DNA of 40,212 nucleotides, from positions 1-40,212 of the forward strand of contig CAMOWU010000020.1 in assembly GCA_946628545.1 (NCBI GenBank), read 5' to 3'. The notes under the pieces were generated by a model. It was not told the origin of the DNA and did not search any database. It was given only the letters and a program-made list of their open reading frames with translations. The stretch is from an uncultured Bacteroides sp. (GTDB lineage Bacteria > Bacteroidota > Bacteroidia > Bacteroidales > Bacteroidaceae). This document shows, piece by piece, positions 1 through 7,473 of this stretch. Position numbers and translations under genes: made by a program. How positions within the stretch are numbered: position 1 is the stretch's first letter; each line of letters starts with the position of its first letter.

Positions 1-100
1 AATCCTCCCTAAAAGAATCATTCTCGTTCATAGTGGTTCTTTTGTCTTAATAAATTGGTTATAATGATGTTTGTAACTATGGTTCGCTGTTATCCGTATG

Positions 101-1447
101 TTATAGTCCTGTGTAGGTGTGGGGGGTGATGGCCCTGAGTTCTGCCTTTACGCGTTCATCCACGTCGAGTTGTTCGATGAAGTCTTTGATGCTCTGTTCG
201 TTGATGGTGTTGTTGGTGCGTGTGAGTGCCTTGAGTGCCTCGTAGGGGTTGGGGTAGGCCTCACGCCTCAGCACTGTTTGGATACCTTCGGCGCAAACAG
301 CCCAGGTGTTGTCGAGATCGCGGTTGATGGCATCGACGTTGAGTAGCAGTTTCCTCAGTCCCTTAAGGGTGGATGCCACAGCGATGAGGGAGTGTCCCAT
401 CGGTACTCCGATGTTTCTCAGTACTGTGGAGTCGGTGAGGTCTCTTTGCAGTCGCGACACAGGCAGTTTCTGGCTCAGGTGCGACAGGATGGCATTGGCG
501 ATGCCCAGGTTGCCTTCGGAGTTCTCGAAGTCGATGGGGTTGACCTTGTGGGGCATGGCGCTCGATCCCACCTCGCCTGCCTTGATCTTCTGCTTGAAGT
601 ATTCCATGGAGACGTACATCCAGAAATCGCGGTCGAGGTCGATGATAATGGTGTTGATGCGGCGCATGGCGTCGAAGATGGCGCCGAGATGGTCGTAGTT
701 GCTGATCTGAGTGGTCCATTCCTCTCTCTGAAGACCCAGTTTGTCGGCCACAAACTGGTTGGCGAAGGCCTTCCAGTCGTATTGGGGATAAGCCACGTGG
801 TGGGCGTTGAAGTTGCCGGTGGCGCCGCCGAACTTGGCTGTGATTTTGCACGCTTTGAGTGTGTTCAGCTGTTCGATGAGTCGATAGACATAGACCATCA
901 CTTCCTTGCCCAGTCGGGTGGGGCTTGCGGGTTGTCCGTGGGTCTTGGCCAGCATGGGCACGTCCTTCCACTCTTCGGCATAGGTCTGCAGTTGGGCGAT
1001 GAGCTCTTCCACTGCTGGATAATACGTCTCAAGCAGTGCGTCCTTGATGGATAGTGGCACGCTGGTGTTGTTGATGTCCTGGCTGGTGAGACCGAAGTGG
1101 ATGAACTCCTTGTAGGCGGAGAAGTCGCCCATCTTGTCGAGTTGTTCCTTGATGAAATACTCCACGGCCTTGACGTCGTGGTTGGTGGTTTTCTCTATCT
1201 CCTTGACTCTTTCTGCGTCGTTGATGGAGAAGTTGTTGTAGATGTCTCTGAGCGAGCTGAAGAACTTCTTGTCGAAGTCCTTGAGTTGAGGAAGTGGCAT
1301 CTCGCACAAGGCGATGAAATATTCGATTTCCACCTTCATTCTGTATTTGATCAATGCGTATTCCGAGAAATATCCGGATAGTTTCTCTGTCTTGTTTCTA
1401 TAGCGACCGTCAATGGGCGAGATCGCTGTGAGCGTGTTCAGATCCAT
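101..1447 (-). CDS. purB: Adenylosuccinate lyase
   Basis: Cytoplasmic lyase of purine synthesis. It cleaves SAICAR to AICAR plus fumarate and adenylosuccinate to AMP plus fumarate. The 448-residue product has the fumarase/aspartase superfamily layout: TTNHDVKAVEYF near residues 87-98, TSQDINNTS at 121-129, THGQPASPT at 169-177, and the signature loop GSSAMPHKVNP at 294-304 that carries the catalytic serine. Length is normal for the Bacteroidota form and nothing is missing. The ATG opens on MDLNTLTAISPIDGRY, the usual start of this family. It is a single gene with a leader of about 240 bases; a TAATTTTG promoter box lies at 1697-1704 on the minus strand. Very confident. Confidence 0.97.
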   Translation of the reverse strand: MDLNTLTAISPIDGRYRNKTEKLSGYFSEYALIKYRMKVEIEYFIALCEMPLPQLKDFDKKFFSSLRDIYNNFSINDAERVKEIEKTTNHDVKAVEYFIKEQLDKMGDFSAYKEFIHFGLTSQDINNTSVPLSIKDALLETYYPAVEELIAQLQTYAEEWKDVPMLAKTHGQPASPTRLGKEVMVYVYRLIEQLNTLKACKITAKFGGATGNFNAHHVAYPQYDWKAFANQFVADKLGLQREEWTTQISNYDHLGAIFDAMRRINTIIIDLDRDFWMYVSMEYFKQKIKAGEVGSSAMPHKVNPIDFENSEGNLGIANAILSHLSQKLPVSRLQRDLTDSTVLRNIGVPMGHSLIAVASTLKGLRKLLLNVDAINRDLDNTWAVCAEGIQTVLRREAYPNPYEALKALTRTNNTINEQSIKDFIEQLDVDERVKAELRAITPHTYTGL

Positions 1448-1747
1448 TTCTAATAATCGTTGTGTATATTAAAATAAATAAGTTTCGTCAACTTAATATA
1501 AGGCCAGTCTGCGGTGGACAGCTGAATTAATTTATAATGCTGAATTTATTTAAATAAGGTGTGGGATTGTTCTTTTGATAGGGTGACTCTGATGTACGGT
1601 CTGATTGCTGTCATTGGGGGTTGCTCGTTGCGTCATCCCTGTTCTTTTTATCCTAAATGATGCGTTCTATAAAAGGGCTTTTTCTTTTTCCGAGTGCAAA
1701 ATTACAACATTTTTCTGATGCTAAGCAAATAATATGCGCTGAAAATG
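1448..1747. other. Intergenic leader of purB
   Basis: This 300-base gap lies between the small membrane protein gene and purB, both on the minus strand. A minus-strand TAATTTTG box sits at 1697-1704 with TTTG about 22 bases further upstream (1727-1730), giving purB a leader of roughly 240 bases. A 28-codon minus-strand reading frame in this leader (starting MTQRATPND, ending near 1550) has no visible support. I recognise no riboswitch consensus here. Confidence 0.5.
1697..1704 (-). promoter_or_regulatory. Promoter -7 box for purB
   Basis: Minus-strand TAATTTTGC matches the Bacteroidota -7 consensus TAnnTTTG. TTTG at 1727-1730 is in the right place for the -33 element. Confidence 0.6.
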
Positions 1748-2122
1748 TCATTTTTGTTGGTGATTGTCAATATAAGCCAACCTGAAAGTGGTATAGACTT
1801 CGATGACAACGAAAATCAGGAAGGGTATGAACCATGCTGACTTGGTGAGGTAATAGCCAAGAAACCACATGGGGGTGGCAATCATGGTGATGGCTGAGAG
1901 GAGCAGGATCAAGGCTCCTGCCTTTTGTTGGGTCATGAGTCTTTTGACGTTGAGGTTGTCGCTGTCGGTGGGTGTGAACATTCTGCCTGCGAAGAACATG
2001 CAGGTGCCGATGACAAACACATAGACAGCCCAACCGGCCATCCACGACCACATCAGGGCGCCGACCAGTACCAAGGTCTCGCCTGCCAGTGTCAGAAAGG
2101 CCAATGATTTTTTTCGGTCCAT
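1748..2122 (-). CDS. Small four-helix membrane protein, unknown function
   Basis: A 124-residue protein with four hydrophobic segments, roughly at residues 7-22, 27-44, 68-90 and 93-115. They are separated by a charged loop containing TPTDSDNLNVKRL. No catalytic motif is visible and I do not recognise a named family. The ATG lies 4 bases after the stop of the FtsB-like gene, so the two are almost certainly co-transcribed and perhaps translationally coupled. Its place beside a division protein suggests an envelope role, but that is inference from position only. Confidence 0.8.
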   Translation of the reverse strand: MDRKKSLAFLTLAGETLVLVGALMWSWMAGWAVYVFVIGTCMFFAGRMFTPTDSDNLNVKRLMTQQKAGALILLLSAITMIATPMWFLGYYLTKSAWFIPFLIFVVIEVYTTFRLAYIDNHQQK

Positions 2123-2126
2123 GTTC

Positions 2127-2423
2127 TTATTCTTGGTCTTCGATGACGAAGATGTCTTCGTTTTCAGTCTTCATGTAGTATTTCTCACGGGCCACCTCCT
2201 TGATGGCCTCGGGGTCGTGCTTCAGGCGTTCGAGGGTGGCTTTGTCCTCGTCAAATTTCTTTTGGTATTTGTCGATTTCAGCTTGCAGTGCCTGTATTTC
2301 TTTCTTCTGCTTGCTGCGGTTGATCAGACTTCCCTCACCCACGAACACTACTGCTATGGCAAAGATCAGAATGGCCAGTGGGTATTTGAATTTGAGGAAA
2401 TAATGACGGATTGCATGTTTCAT
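2127..2423 (-). CDS. FtsB/DivIC-family septum formation initiator
   Basis: A 98-residue bitopic protein with a short basic cytoplasmic N-terminus, one membrane helix at about residues 13-30 (YPLAILIFAIAVVFVGEG), and a heptad-like coiled coil rich in Lys, Glu and Leu at about 36-72. It ends with the family-typical segment DPEAIKEVAREKYYMKTENEDIFVI. Proteins of this family (FtsB, DivIC) link FtsL and FtsQ in the divisome on the periplasmic side. Length and layout fit well. It is the first gene of a two-gene minus-strand unit. A variant promoter box, TAATTTCG, lies at 2449-2456. Confidence 0.88.
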   Translation of the reverse strand: MKHAIRHYFLKFKYPLAILIFAIAVVFVGEGSLINRSKQKKEIQALQAEIDKYQKKFDEDKATLERLKHDPEAIKEVAREKYYMKTENEDIFVIEDQE

Positions 2424-2448
2424 AATTTCATTCTTACATTTGGATGTG

Positions 2449-2456
2449 CGAAATTA
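2449..2456 (-). promoter_or_regulatory. Probable promoter -7 box for the ftsB-like gene
   Basis: Minus-strand TAATTTCGC differs from TAnnTTTG by one base. It lies 26 bases upstream of the ATG. Confidence 0.4.
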
Positions 2457-2494
2457 CACTTTTTGTCGGATATAATCAAAATTATTAGGTTTTT

Positions 2495-2525
2495 TTTGAA
2501 TTTCCCCGCAAAAGTTGTAACTTTG
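2495..2525 (+). promoter_or_regulatory. Promoter of the thiamine uptake operon
   Basis: TTTG at 2495-2498 and TAACTTTG at 2518-2525 are spaced 19 bases apart, as expected for the Bacteroidota -33/-7 promoter. Transcription would start near 2530, about 65 bases before the TPP riboswitch. Confidence 0.7.
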
Positions 2526-2593
2526 CACCGCCAAGTAGGAGGTGTGGCGTTTCTGCCCCACATCAGTACTGGGCTTTATAAGTGCAATTATCA

Positions 2594-2668
2594 AGGAGGG
2601 GTGCCTATTTTGTTTTGGCTGAGATTATACCCATTGACCTGATCGGGATAATGCCCGCGTAGGGATTT
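2594..2668 (+). promoter_or_regulatory. TPP riboswitch (THI element)
   Basis: The conserved core of the thiamine pyrophosphate aptamer is readable in order: GGGGTGCC at 2598-2605, GGCTGAGATTATACCC at 2617-2632, then GACCTGATCGGGATAATGCC with GCGTAGGGA up to 2665. The CTGAGA and ACCTGATC elements match the family consensus. It lies between a TAACTTTG promoter and a TonB-dependent receptor gene, so TPP should repress thiamine uptake. A short GACGA/TCGTC hairpin with a T-rich loop (2685-2703) follows. I cannot decide whether control is by termination or by blocking translation. Confidence 0.95.
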
Positions 2669-2753
2669 ATTTTGGATAATGCCTGACGATCTTTTTTTCG
2701 TCCGTTGCTTTCAGTATGCAAGCAGTCCACTTCTCCTCATTTAATATTTTAAT

Positions 2754-5030
2754 ATGAGAAAAATGACATGTATGGCTGCTGTTGCAGTCCTTGGTGCTTG
2801 GGTGCCTACATTGGGCCAAGCGCAGAATTCAGAAGACAGTTTGAGAATCGTTGACCTCCAGAGTGTGGAGGTGGTGGCTACCAGGGCCACTAAGACCACG
2901 CCTGTGGCGTTTCGCGACATCAGTAAGAAAGAACTTCAAGAGGTCAATTTCGGTAAGGACATCCCTTCCATCCTCCAGTTCACTCCGTCCGTGGTGGTGA
3001 GTAGCGACGCAGGAACAGGCATAGGATACACGGGCATACATATCCGCGGCACCGACCCTACGCGTATCAACATCACGGCCAATGGCATTCCACTCAACGA
3101 CTCAGAGTCGCAATATCTCTACTTTGTCGATGTGCCCGACTTCACTTCCTCTGTTGACAACATTCAGGTGCAGCGCGGTGTGGGTACATCCACCAACGGA
3201 GCAGGTGCTTTCGGTGCGTCTATCAACATGCAGACCCAGAACTTCTCTGCCACTCCGTTTTTCAGCCTGGATGCCTCAGGTGGTTCCTATGGCACCCACA
3301 AGGAGACACTGAGTTTCGGAACCGGCTTGCTGGGTGGTCACTGGTTTGTGGAGGGAAGGCTCTCCAACATCGGAAGTGATGGATATATCGACCGTGCTTC
3401 AGCCGAACTCAACTCCTACTTCGTGCAGGCTGGGTATTGTGATGGCAACACCACCCTCAAGTTCATCACCACCAACGGCACCGAGCGCACCTACCATGCT
3501 TGGGACTACTCGTCGAAGCAGCAGTGGGCGACCTACGGCAGACGCTACAACCCCTCCGGCGCTTATACAGCAGCCGACGGCACTCAGGCATATTACGATG
3601 ACCAGATAGACTACTTCCATCAGCAGCACTACCAGTTCCTCTGGAACCAGATTTTCACCGATGAACTCAAACTGAACGTCGGGCTTCACTACACCAACAA
3701 CTTCGGCTATTATGAGCAGTATAAGGAGAGCCAGAAACTCTATAAATACCTGCTCAGTTCGGAATTGGGCTCCAAGAGCGACTTGGTGCGACGCAAGAAC
3801 ATCGACGGCGATTTCTATGGTGCTGTCGCATCGCTCAACTACCGCAAGAACCGCATCGACGCCTATCTCGGCGGTGGCTGGAACAAGCACGATGCCGACC
3901 ACTACGGCACATTGCACTGGGTGCGCGAGTTCCAGGGAAACATCAACCCCGACCACACCTACTACGACAACAACGGACGTAAGATCGACGGTAATATCTA
4001 CGGTAAGCTCAACTACCGCTTCTTGGAGGGACTGGTGGGCTATGTGGATTTGCAGTACCGCCATGTCAACTACAAGATGACCGGCACTTCGCAGGAGTTC
4101 TCTGACGATAAGCAGCAGCGCCCCTTCGACATCGACGTCAACTACAATTTCTTCAATCCCAAGTTCGGTCTGTCCTATCAGTTCGCTGGTGGTCATCAGG
4201 TTTATGCCTCCTACGGACTTGCTCATAAGGAGCCTACGCGCAATGATTTCGAGGACCAGATGGCTGAGTCACAGGAGGTGAAGCCCCGCTCGGAGCGTCT
4301 CAACGACTTCGAGTTAGGCTACCGTTTCAACTCGCGCTATGTGGATTTCGGGCTCAACCTCTACCACATGAGCTACGACAACCAGTATGTGCTGACGGGT
4401 GCTCAGGATGCCAATGGAGAGATGATTGCCCGCAACATCAAGGACAGCTACCGCATGGGTCTGGAGGCTGAGCTGCAGGTGCGTCCCTTCGATGGATTCG
4501 TCTGGAACCTCAATGGTACACTCAGTCGCAACCGCGCGCAGAACATGCACCTCAACGTGATGGACGACGACTGGAACGAGACCCCTGTGAATGTGGGCTC
4601 CACCCATCTGGCTTATTCGCCCGACCTCATACTCAACAACATCTTCAGTTATGAGTACAAGGGATGGAAGGCATCGTTGATGAGCCAGTATGTGAGCAAG
4701 CAGTACATGACCAACTCGGGTTTCCAGTCTTATGTGGATGAGGCGACAGGCGAGCAGGTCAGTGCTATGATCGATGCGTTCTTCGTCTCCAACCTCGACC
4801 TCTCCTACAGTTTCAAGTTGAAGGGCGTGAAGCGCATCACCTTAGGTGCCACCGTTTATAATATCTTCGACGAGAAGTACGAGAGCAACGGCAGTTGCTC
4901 CATGTACTTCAAGCAGGATGGCGGTAAGGTGAAGGCCTTCCACAATGCCGATGCAGGCTTCTGGTCGTGGTCCACTTATTCTTGCCAGGCACCTATTCAT
5001 TTTCTGGCCCATGTGTCGGTCAACTTCTGA
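2754..5030 (+). CDS. TonB-dependent outer membrane receptor, probable thiamine uptake
   Basis: A 758-residue outer membrane receptor. A signal peptide covers residues 1-23 (ends LGQAQ). The plug domain runs from about 37 to 150 and includes the TonB-box-like SVEVVATRATKT and the plug motif GYTGIHIRGTDPTRINITANGIPLND. The remainder is a beta-barrel ending in the usual terminal phenylalanine (HVSVNF). There is no N-terminal carboxypeptidase-like extension, so it is a classical siderophore/vitamin type rather than a SusC type. The thiamine assignment rests on the TPP riboswitch directly upstream and the PnuT-type transporter directly downstream, an arrangement known from Bacteroides thiamine loci. 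Energy would come from a TonB-ExbBD complex such as the one encoded at 7.5-9.5 kb. Confidence 0.93.
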   Translation: MRKMTCMAAVAVLGAWVPTLGQAQNSEDSLRIVDLQSVEVVATRATKTTPVAFRDISKKELQEVNFGKDIPSILQFTPSVVVSSDAGTGIGYTGIHIRGTDPTRINITANGIPLNDSESQYLYFVDVPDFTSSVDNIQVQRGVGTSTNGAGAFGASINMQTQNFSATPFFSLDASGGSYGTHKETLSFGTGLLGGHWFVEGRLSNIGSDGYIDRASAELNSYFVQAGYCDGNTTLKFITTNGTERTYHAWDYSSKQQWATYGRRYNPSGAYTAADGTQAYYDDQIDYFHQQHYQFLWNQIFTDELKLNVGLHYTNNFGYYEQYKESQKLYKYLLSSELGSKSDLVRRKNIDGDFYGAVASLNYRKNRIDAYLGGGWNKHDADHYGTLHWVREFQGNINPDHTYYDNNGRKIDGNIYGKLNYRFLEGLVGYVDLQYRHVNYKMTGTSQEFSDDKQQRPFDIDVNYNFFNPKFGLSYQFAGGHQVYASYGLAHKEPTRNDFEDQMAESQEVKPRSERLNDFELGYRFNSRYVDFGLNLYHMSYDNQYVLTGAQDANGEMIARNIKDSYRMGLEAELQVRPFDGFVWNLNGTLSRNRAQNMHLNVMDDDWNETPVNVGSTHLAYSPDLILNNIFSYEYKGWKASLMSQYVSKQYMTNSGFQSYVDEATGEQVSAMIDAFFVSNLDLSYSFKLKGVKRITLGATVYNIFDEKYESNGSCSMYFKQDGGKVKAFHNADAGFWSWSTYSCQAPIHFLAHVSVNF

Positions 5031-5060
5031 TGACAGCAATAATCTATGGATTGGAATATA

Positions 5061-5097
5061 GAGACCACCGCCCAAGGCTGCCTTGGGCGGTGGTCTC
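5061..5097. repeat. Perfect 17-bp inverted repeat between receptor and pnuT
   Basis: Positions 5061-5077 pair perfectly with 5081-5097 around a CTG loop. No T-run follows on either strand, so it is not a canonical terminator although it would form a very stable RNA hairpin. It lies inside the thiamine operon, 22 bases before the pnuT ATG. The 10-bp word ATGGATTGGA occurs on both sides (5045-5054 and at the pnuT start, 5119-5128). Confidence 0.85.
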
Positions 5098-5118
5098 TCA
5101 ATCGTGAAAAAATTGACA

Positions 5119-5733
5119 ATGGATTGGACTTTTCTTGAAATCTTCGGAACCCTGGTAGGCTTGATCTATCTGTGGCTGGAGTACAAGGCAAATATTTATT
5201 TATGGATAGCGAGCATCGTCATGCCCGCTATCAACCTTTTCGTCTATTTCAACGCTGGGCTGTACGCCGACTTTGCCATGGACATCTATTATCTGCTCAT
5301 GGCGGTGTATGGCTGGATTGCATGGCGCTATGGCTTGAAGAAGAAAGGCGATGGTCAGGCTCGTCCTTTGGCCATCACCCACCTGCCTTTCAGGTCGCTG
5401 CCTCTCTTGGCCATGGTCTGGGTCGTGTTGTTCGTGGCCATCGCACAGGGGTTGATCCATTTCACCAACAGCACTGTGCCTTGGCTCGACTCTTTCACCA
5501 CTTCGCTCAGCATCATCGGCACGTGGATGTTGGCGCGCAAGTATGTGGAGCAGTGGCTGGTATGGATTGTGGTAGATGTCGTCAGCGCATACCTGTACGC
5601 CTATAAGGACCTTTATTTCTACTGTGGACTGTACTCCCTCTACGTCGTCGTCGCTGTTCTTGGCTATTACAAGTGGAAGGCCATGATGACCACTGACTTT
5701 GACTCTAATCCTCACAGAATGGCTGGCTACTAA
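5119..5733 (+). CDS. pnuT: PnuT-type thiamine transporter (PnuC family)
   Basis: Inner-membrane vitamin transporter of the PnuC/SWEET-like fold, about seven membrane helices in 204 residues. Family features are visible: NIYLWIASIVMPAINLFVYF, GLYADFAMDIYYLLMAVYGWIAWR and the C-terminal VVDVVSAYLYAYKDLYFYCGLY. Members under TPP riboswitches are thiamine-specific (PnuT); the shared operon with the riboswitch and receptor supports that here. I chose the ATG at 5119 (MDWTF). The frame is open back to 5083, but that would place the start inside the hairpin at 5061-5097; a GTG at 5104 is also possible. The thiamine pyrophosphokinase gene that often follows is absent. Confidence 0.9.
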   Translation: MDWTFLEIFGTLVGLIYLWLEYKANIYLWIASIVMPAINLFVYFNAGLYADFAMDIYYLLMAVYGWIAWRYGLKKKGDGQARPLAITHLPFRSLPLLAMVWVVLFVAIAQGLIHFTNSTVPWLDSFTTSLSIIGTWMLARKYVEQWLVWIVVDVVSAYLYAYKDLYFYCGLYSLYVVVAVLGYYKWKAMMTTDFDSNPHRMAGY

Positions 5734-5794
5734 AGATGACGAGGACGATTGAGGCAAAAGAAGGAAATTATTCGCTTTATTTTAGGAAAATGTG

Positions 5795-5803
5795 TAGCTT
5801 TGC
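5795..5803 (+). promoter_or_regulatory. Orphan promoter -7 box
   Basis: TAGCTTTGC fits TAnnTTTG(C). It points toward the gene remnant at 5828-6028 and no intact gene. The -33 element is poor. Confidence 0.35.
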
Positions 5804-5827
5804 ATATACATAATAGAGTTCATTTGA

Positions 5828-6028
5828 AAAAGTATATTTACCGAAAATTGCTATTTGGTTATCACTATCAGTGAGATCGTCAAGGCCGGTACTATTCCTA
5901 CTGACATCCATACCTTCTCTCTCTCCGCTGATGACAAATGGTACACTCTTGACGGTCGCCGTCTCAGCGGCAAACCCACAGCGAAAGGACTGTATATAAA
6001 TGCGGGAAAAAGGGTGATGATAAAATAA
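5828..6028 (+). pseudogene. Remnant: C-terminal tail of a large surface protein
   Basis: A stop at 5825-5827 precedes an open frame without any usable start that ends TAA at 6026-6028. It reads ITISEIVKAGTIPTD... then KWYTLDGRRLSGKPT and AKGLYINAGKRVMIK. Tails of the form YDLxGRR...KGLYIxxGKKVxIK close many large secreted or surface proteins in Prevotella and related Bacteroidales. Only this tail survives; there is no upstream body. A plausible promoter box lies at 5795-5803, which suggests that an internal deletion joined an upstream region to the 3' end of a lost gene. Which protein it came from cannot be told. Confidence 0.7.
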
Positions 6029-6082
6029 CGGGGTTCAACGAATGCCCGTGGCAGGCCGTCACCGTCTGAATACTTTCGCCAT

Positions 6083-6790
6083 CTATTGCTGTCCTATCTT
6101 GCTTTTTATGATAGCTTCTCCGACGATGAGGTCGAATAGGGTGGTGACCTTGATGTTCTGGCGGTTGCCGGCTACTAAGGCCACCTCGTGACCCATGGCC
6201 TCGACGACAGAGGCGTCGTCTGTGAAAGCATTCGTGTATTCCTGCGAATAAGCTTTACGGAGAAGTCCCGAACAGAATACTTGGGGAGTTTGCACCAACT
6301 TGTAGTGGCTGCGGGGGACGGTGGCGGAATGGAGCGTGGCGCCGTCAGGTGTTTCTTGTTCCGGCACGTGCCTCAAGGTATCCACCAAGTCTATCACAGG
6401 CAACGCCGCACCGAAAACCTCCGCTGCCCTGTAGCACTTTTCTATGACCTCGTCCGAGACAAACGGACGCACCCCGTCGTGCACGCCTATCAGTTCTACA
6501 TCTGCATCCACCTTGGCCAGTCCGTTCTTCACGGAGTGAAAACGTGTCTCGCCACCATTGGCGATGGTCAAAGGTATGCGGAAGTCATATTGTGTGCAGA
6601 GATTCTTCCAGTAGTCTTGATGCGCCAAAGGCAATACCACCACGATCTGCATGTCGGGGTCGTGGTGATAGAATGCCTCTATGGTGTGCATCAGGATGGG
6701 TTTTCCGCCGATGGGAATGAACTGTTTGGGAAGGTCACTTCCCATCCGCAGTCCTTTGCCTCCGGCGACGATGATGACCGCCTTCTTCAT
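6083..6790 (-). CDS. ispD: 2-C-methyl-D-erythritol 4-phosphate cytidylyltransferase
   Basis: Third step of the MEP isoprenoid pathway: MEP plus CTP gives CDP-ME and pyrophosphate. The protein opens with the nucleotide-binding motif [21 protein letters not shown] and has [14 protein letters not shown] and [20 protein letters not shown] followed by NIKVTT, all typical of IspD. I chose the ATG at 6790 (MKKAV, 235 residues), which forms a TGATG overlap with the end of the DJ-1 gene. An ATG two codons upstream (6796, MLMKK) is equally possible. It is the last gene of the exbB-exbD-tonB-DJ-1-ispD series on the minus strand. Confidence 0.95.
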   Translation of the reverse strand: MKKAVIIVAGGKGLRMGSDLPKQFIPIGGKPILMHTIEAFYHHDPDMQIVVVLPLAHQDYWKNLCTQYDFRIPLTIANGGETRFHSVKNGLAKVDADVELIGVHDGVRPFVSDEVIEKCYRAAEVFGAALPVIDLVDTLRHVPEQETPDGATLHSATVPRSHYKLVQTPQVFCSGLLRKAYSQEYTNAFTDDASVVEAMGHEVALVAGNRQNIKVTTLFDLIVGEAIIKSKIGQQ

Positions 6791-7338
6791 CAGCATCCCT
6801 CCACGAGCATGCCCTCAGCCACCTGGCGGGCCACATCTTGTCCTTTGAAATGACTGATGATGGCATAGCCCAGGTAGTAGGCAGCAGCAGGTCCTTTACC
6901 CGTGAGGATGTTGCCATCCACCTCCACCAACTTGCCAGTGGTCGTTGCACCTGTCAACTCACCCTCGAAGCCAGGGTAGCAGGTGGCTTTCTTACCGGCG
7001 AGCAGTCCGAGGCGACCCAGCACCAAAGGTGCGGCGCAGATGGCAGCCAGTGCTTTGCCAGCCTTGGCATGCTCCACCAGCAGCTGGCGCAGCGGAGCGT
7101 AAGCATAGAGGTTGGTGGCACCAGGCATGCCGCCAGGCAGTGCCAGCATGGTGGCGTTGCTGTAGTCGTTGTCCTCGAAGAGACTGTCGGCGGCGATGCC
7201 TACACCATGTGCGCTCCTCACTACAGCCTCTCCCGTGGTGGAGACGATATTCACTTCCAGACCTGCCCTACGGCAAGTGTCAACCATTCCGAGTGCCTCG
7301 CACTCCTCAAAACCTGTTGCTAAAAATACGTATATCAT
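6790..7338 (-). CDS. DJ-1/PfpI family protein
   Basis: A 182-residue DJ-1/ThiJ/YajL-type protein of the glutamine-amidotransferase-like fold. The nucleophile-elbow motif AAICAAP puts the reactive cysteine at residue 101. The acidic partner is in FEECEAL (Glu11/12) and the family element VNIVSTTG is at about 29-36. Proteins of this group are linked to protection against oxidative or carbonyl damage, but the exact activity is disputed. The full length is present. The stop overlaps the ispD start, so the two are probably translationally coupled. A gap of 135 bases separates it from tonB upstream, with no clear promoter box in it. Confidence 0.9.
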   Translation of the reverse strand: MIYVFLATGFEECEALGMVDTCRRAGLEVNIVSTTGEAVVRSAHGVGIAADSLFEDNDYSNATMLALPGGMPGATNLYAYAPLRQLLVEHAKAGKALAAICAAPLVLGRLGLLAGKKATCYPGFEGELTGATTTGKLVEVDGNILTGKGPAAAYYLGYAIISHFKGQDVARQVAEGMLVEGC

Positions 7339-7473
7339 AAGTTGGTTGTTGTATTGATATGTGTAAAAATGATTGCAATGATTATGTCATTCTCGCTGAC
7401 TGGTACGCGGGGTACGAGGCGTCTTGCCTGCGAGGATAAGTCGCGGGATGGAAGCGCACGTCACCCATTCTGG

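Noticed and set aside
5061-5097. Rho-independent terminator ending the receptor transcript
   Set aside because: The stem is strong, but no T-run follows on either strand, and pnuT must be reached from the riboswitch promoter.
5737-5814. A 25-codon frame after pnuT (MTRTIEAKEGNYSLYF)
   Set aside because: It overlaps the orphan promoter box, has no initiation signal and no recognisable sequence.
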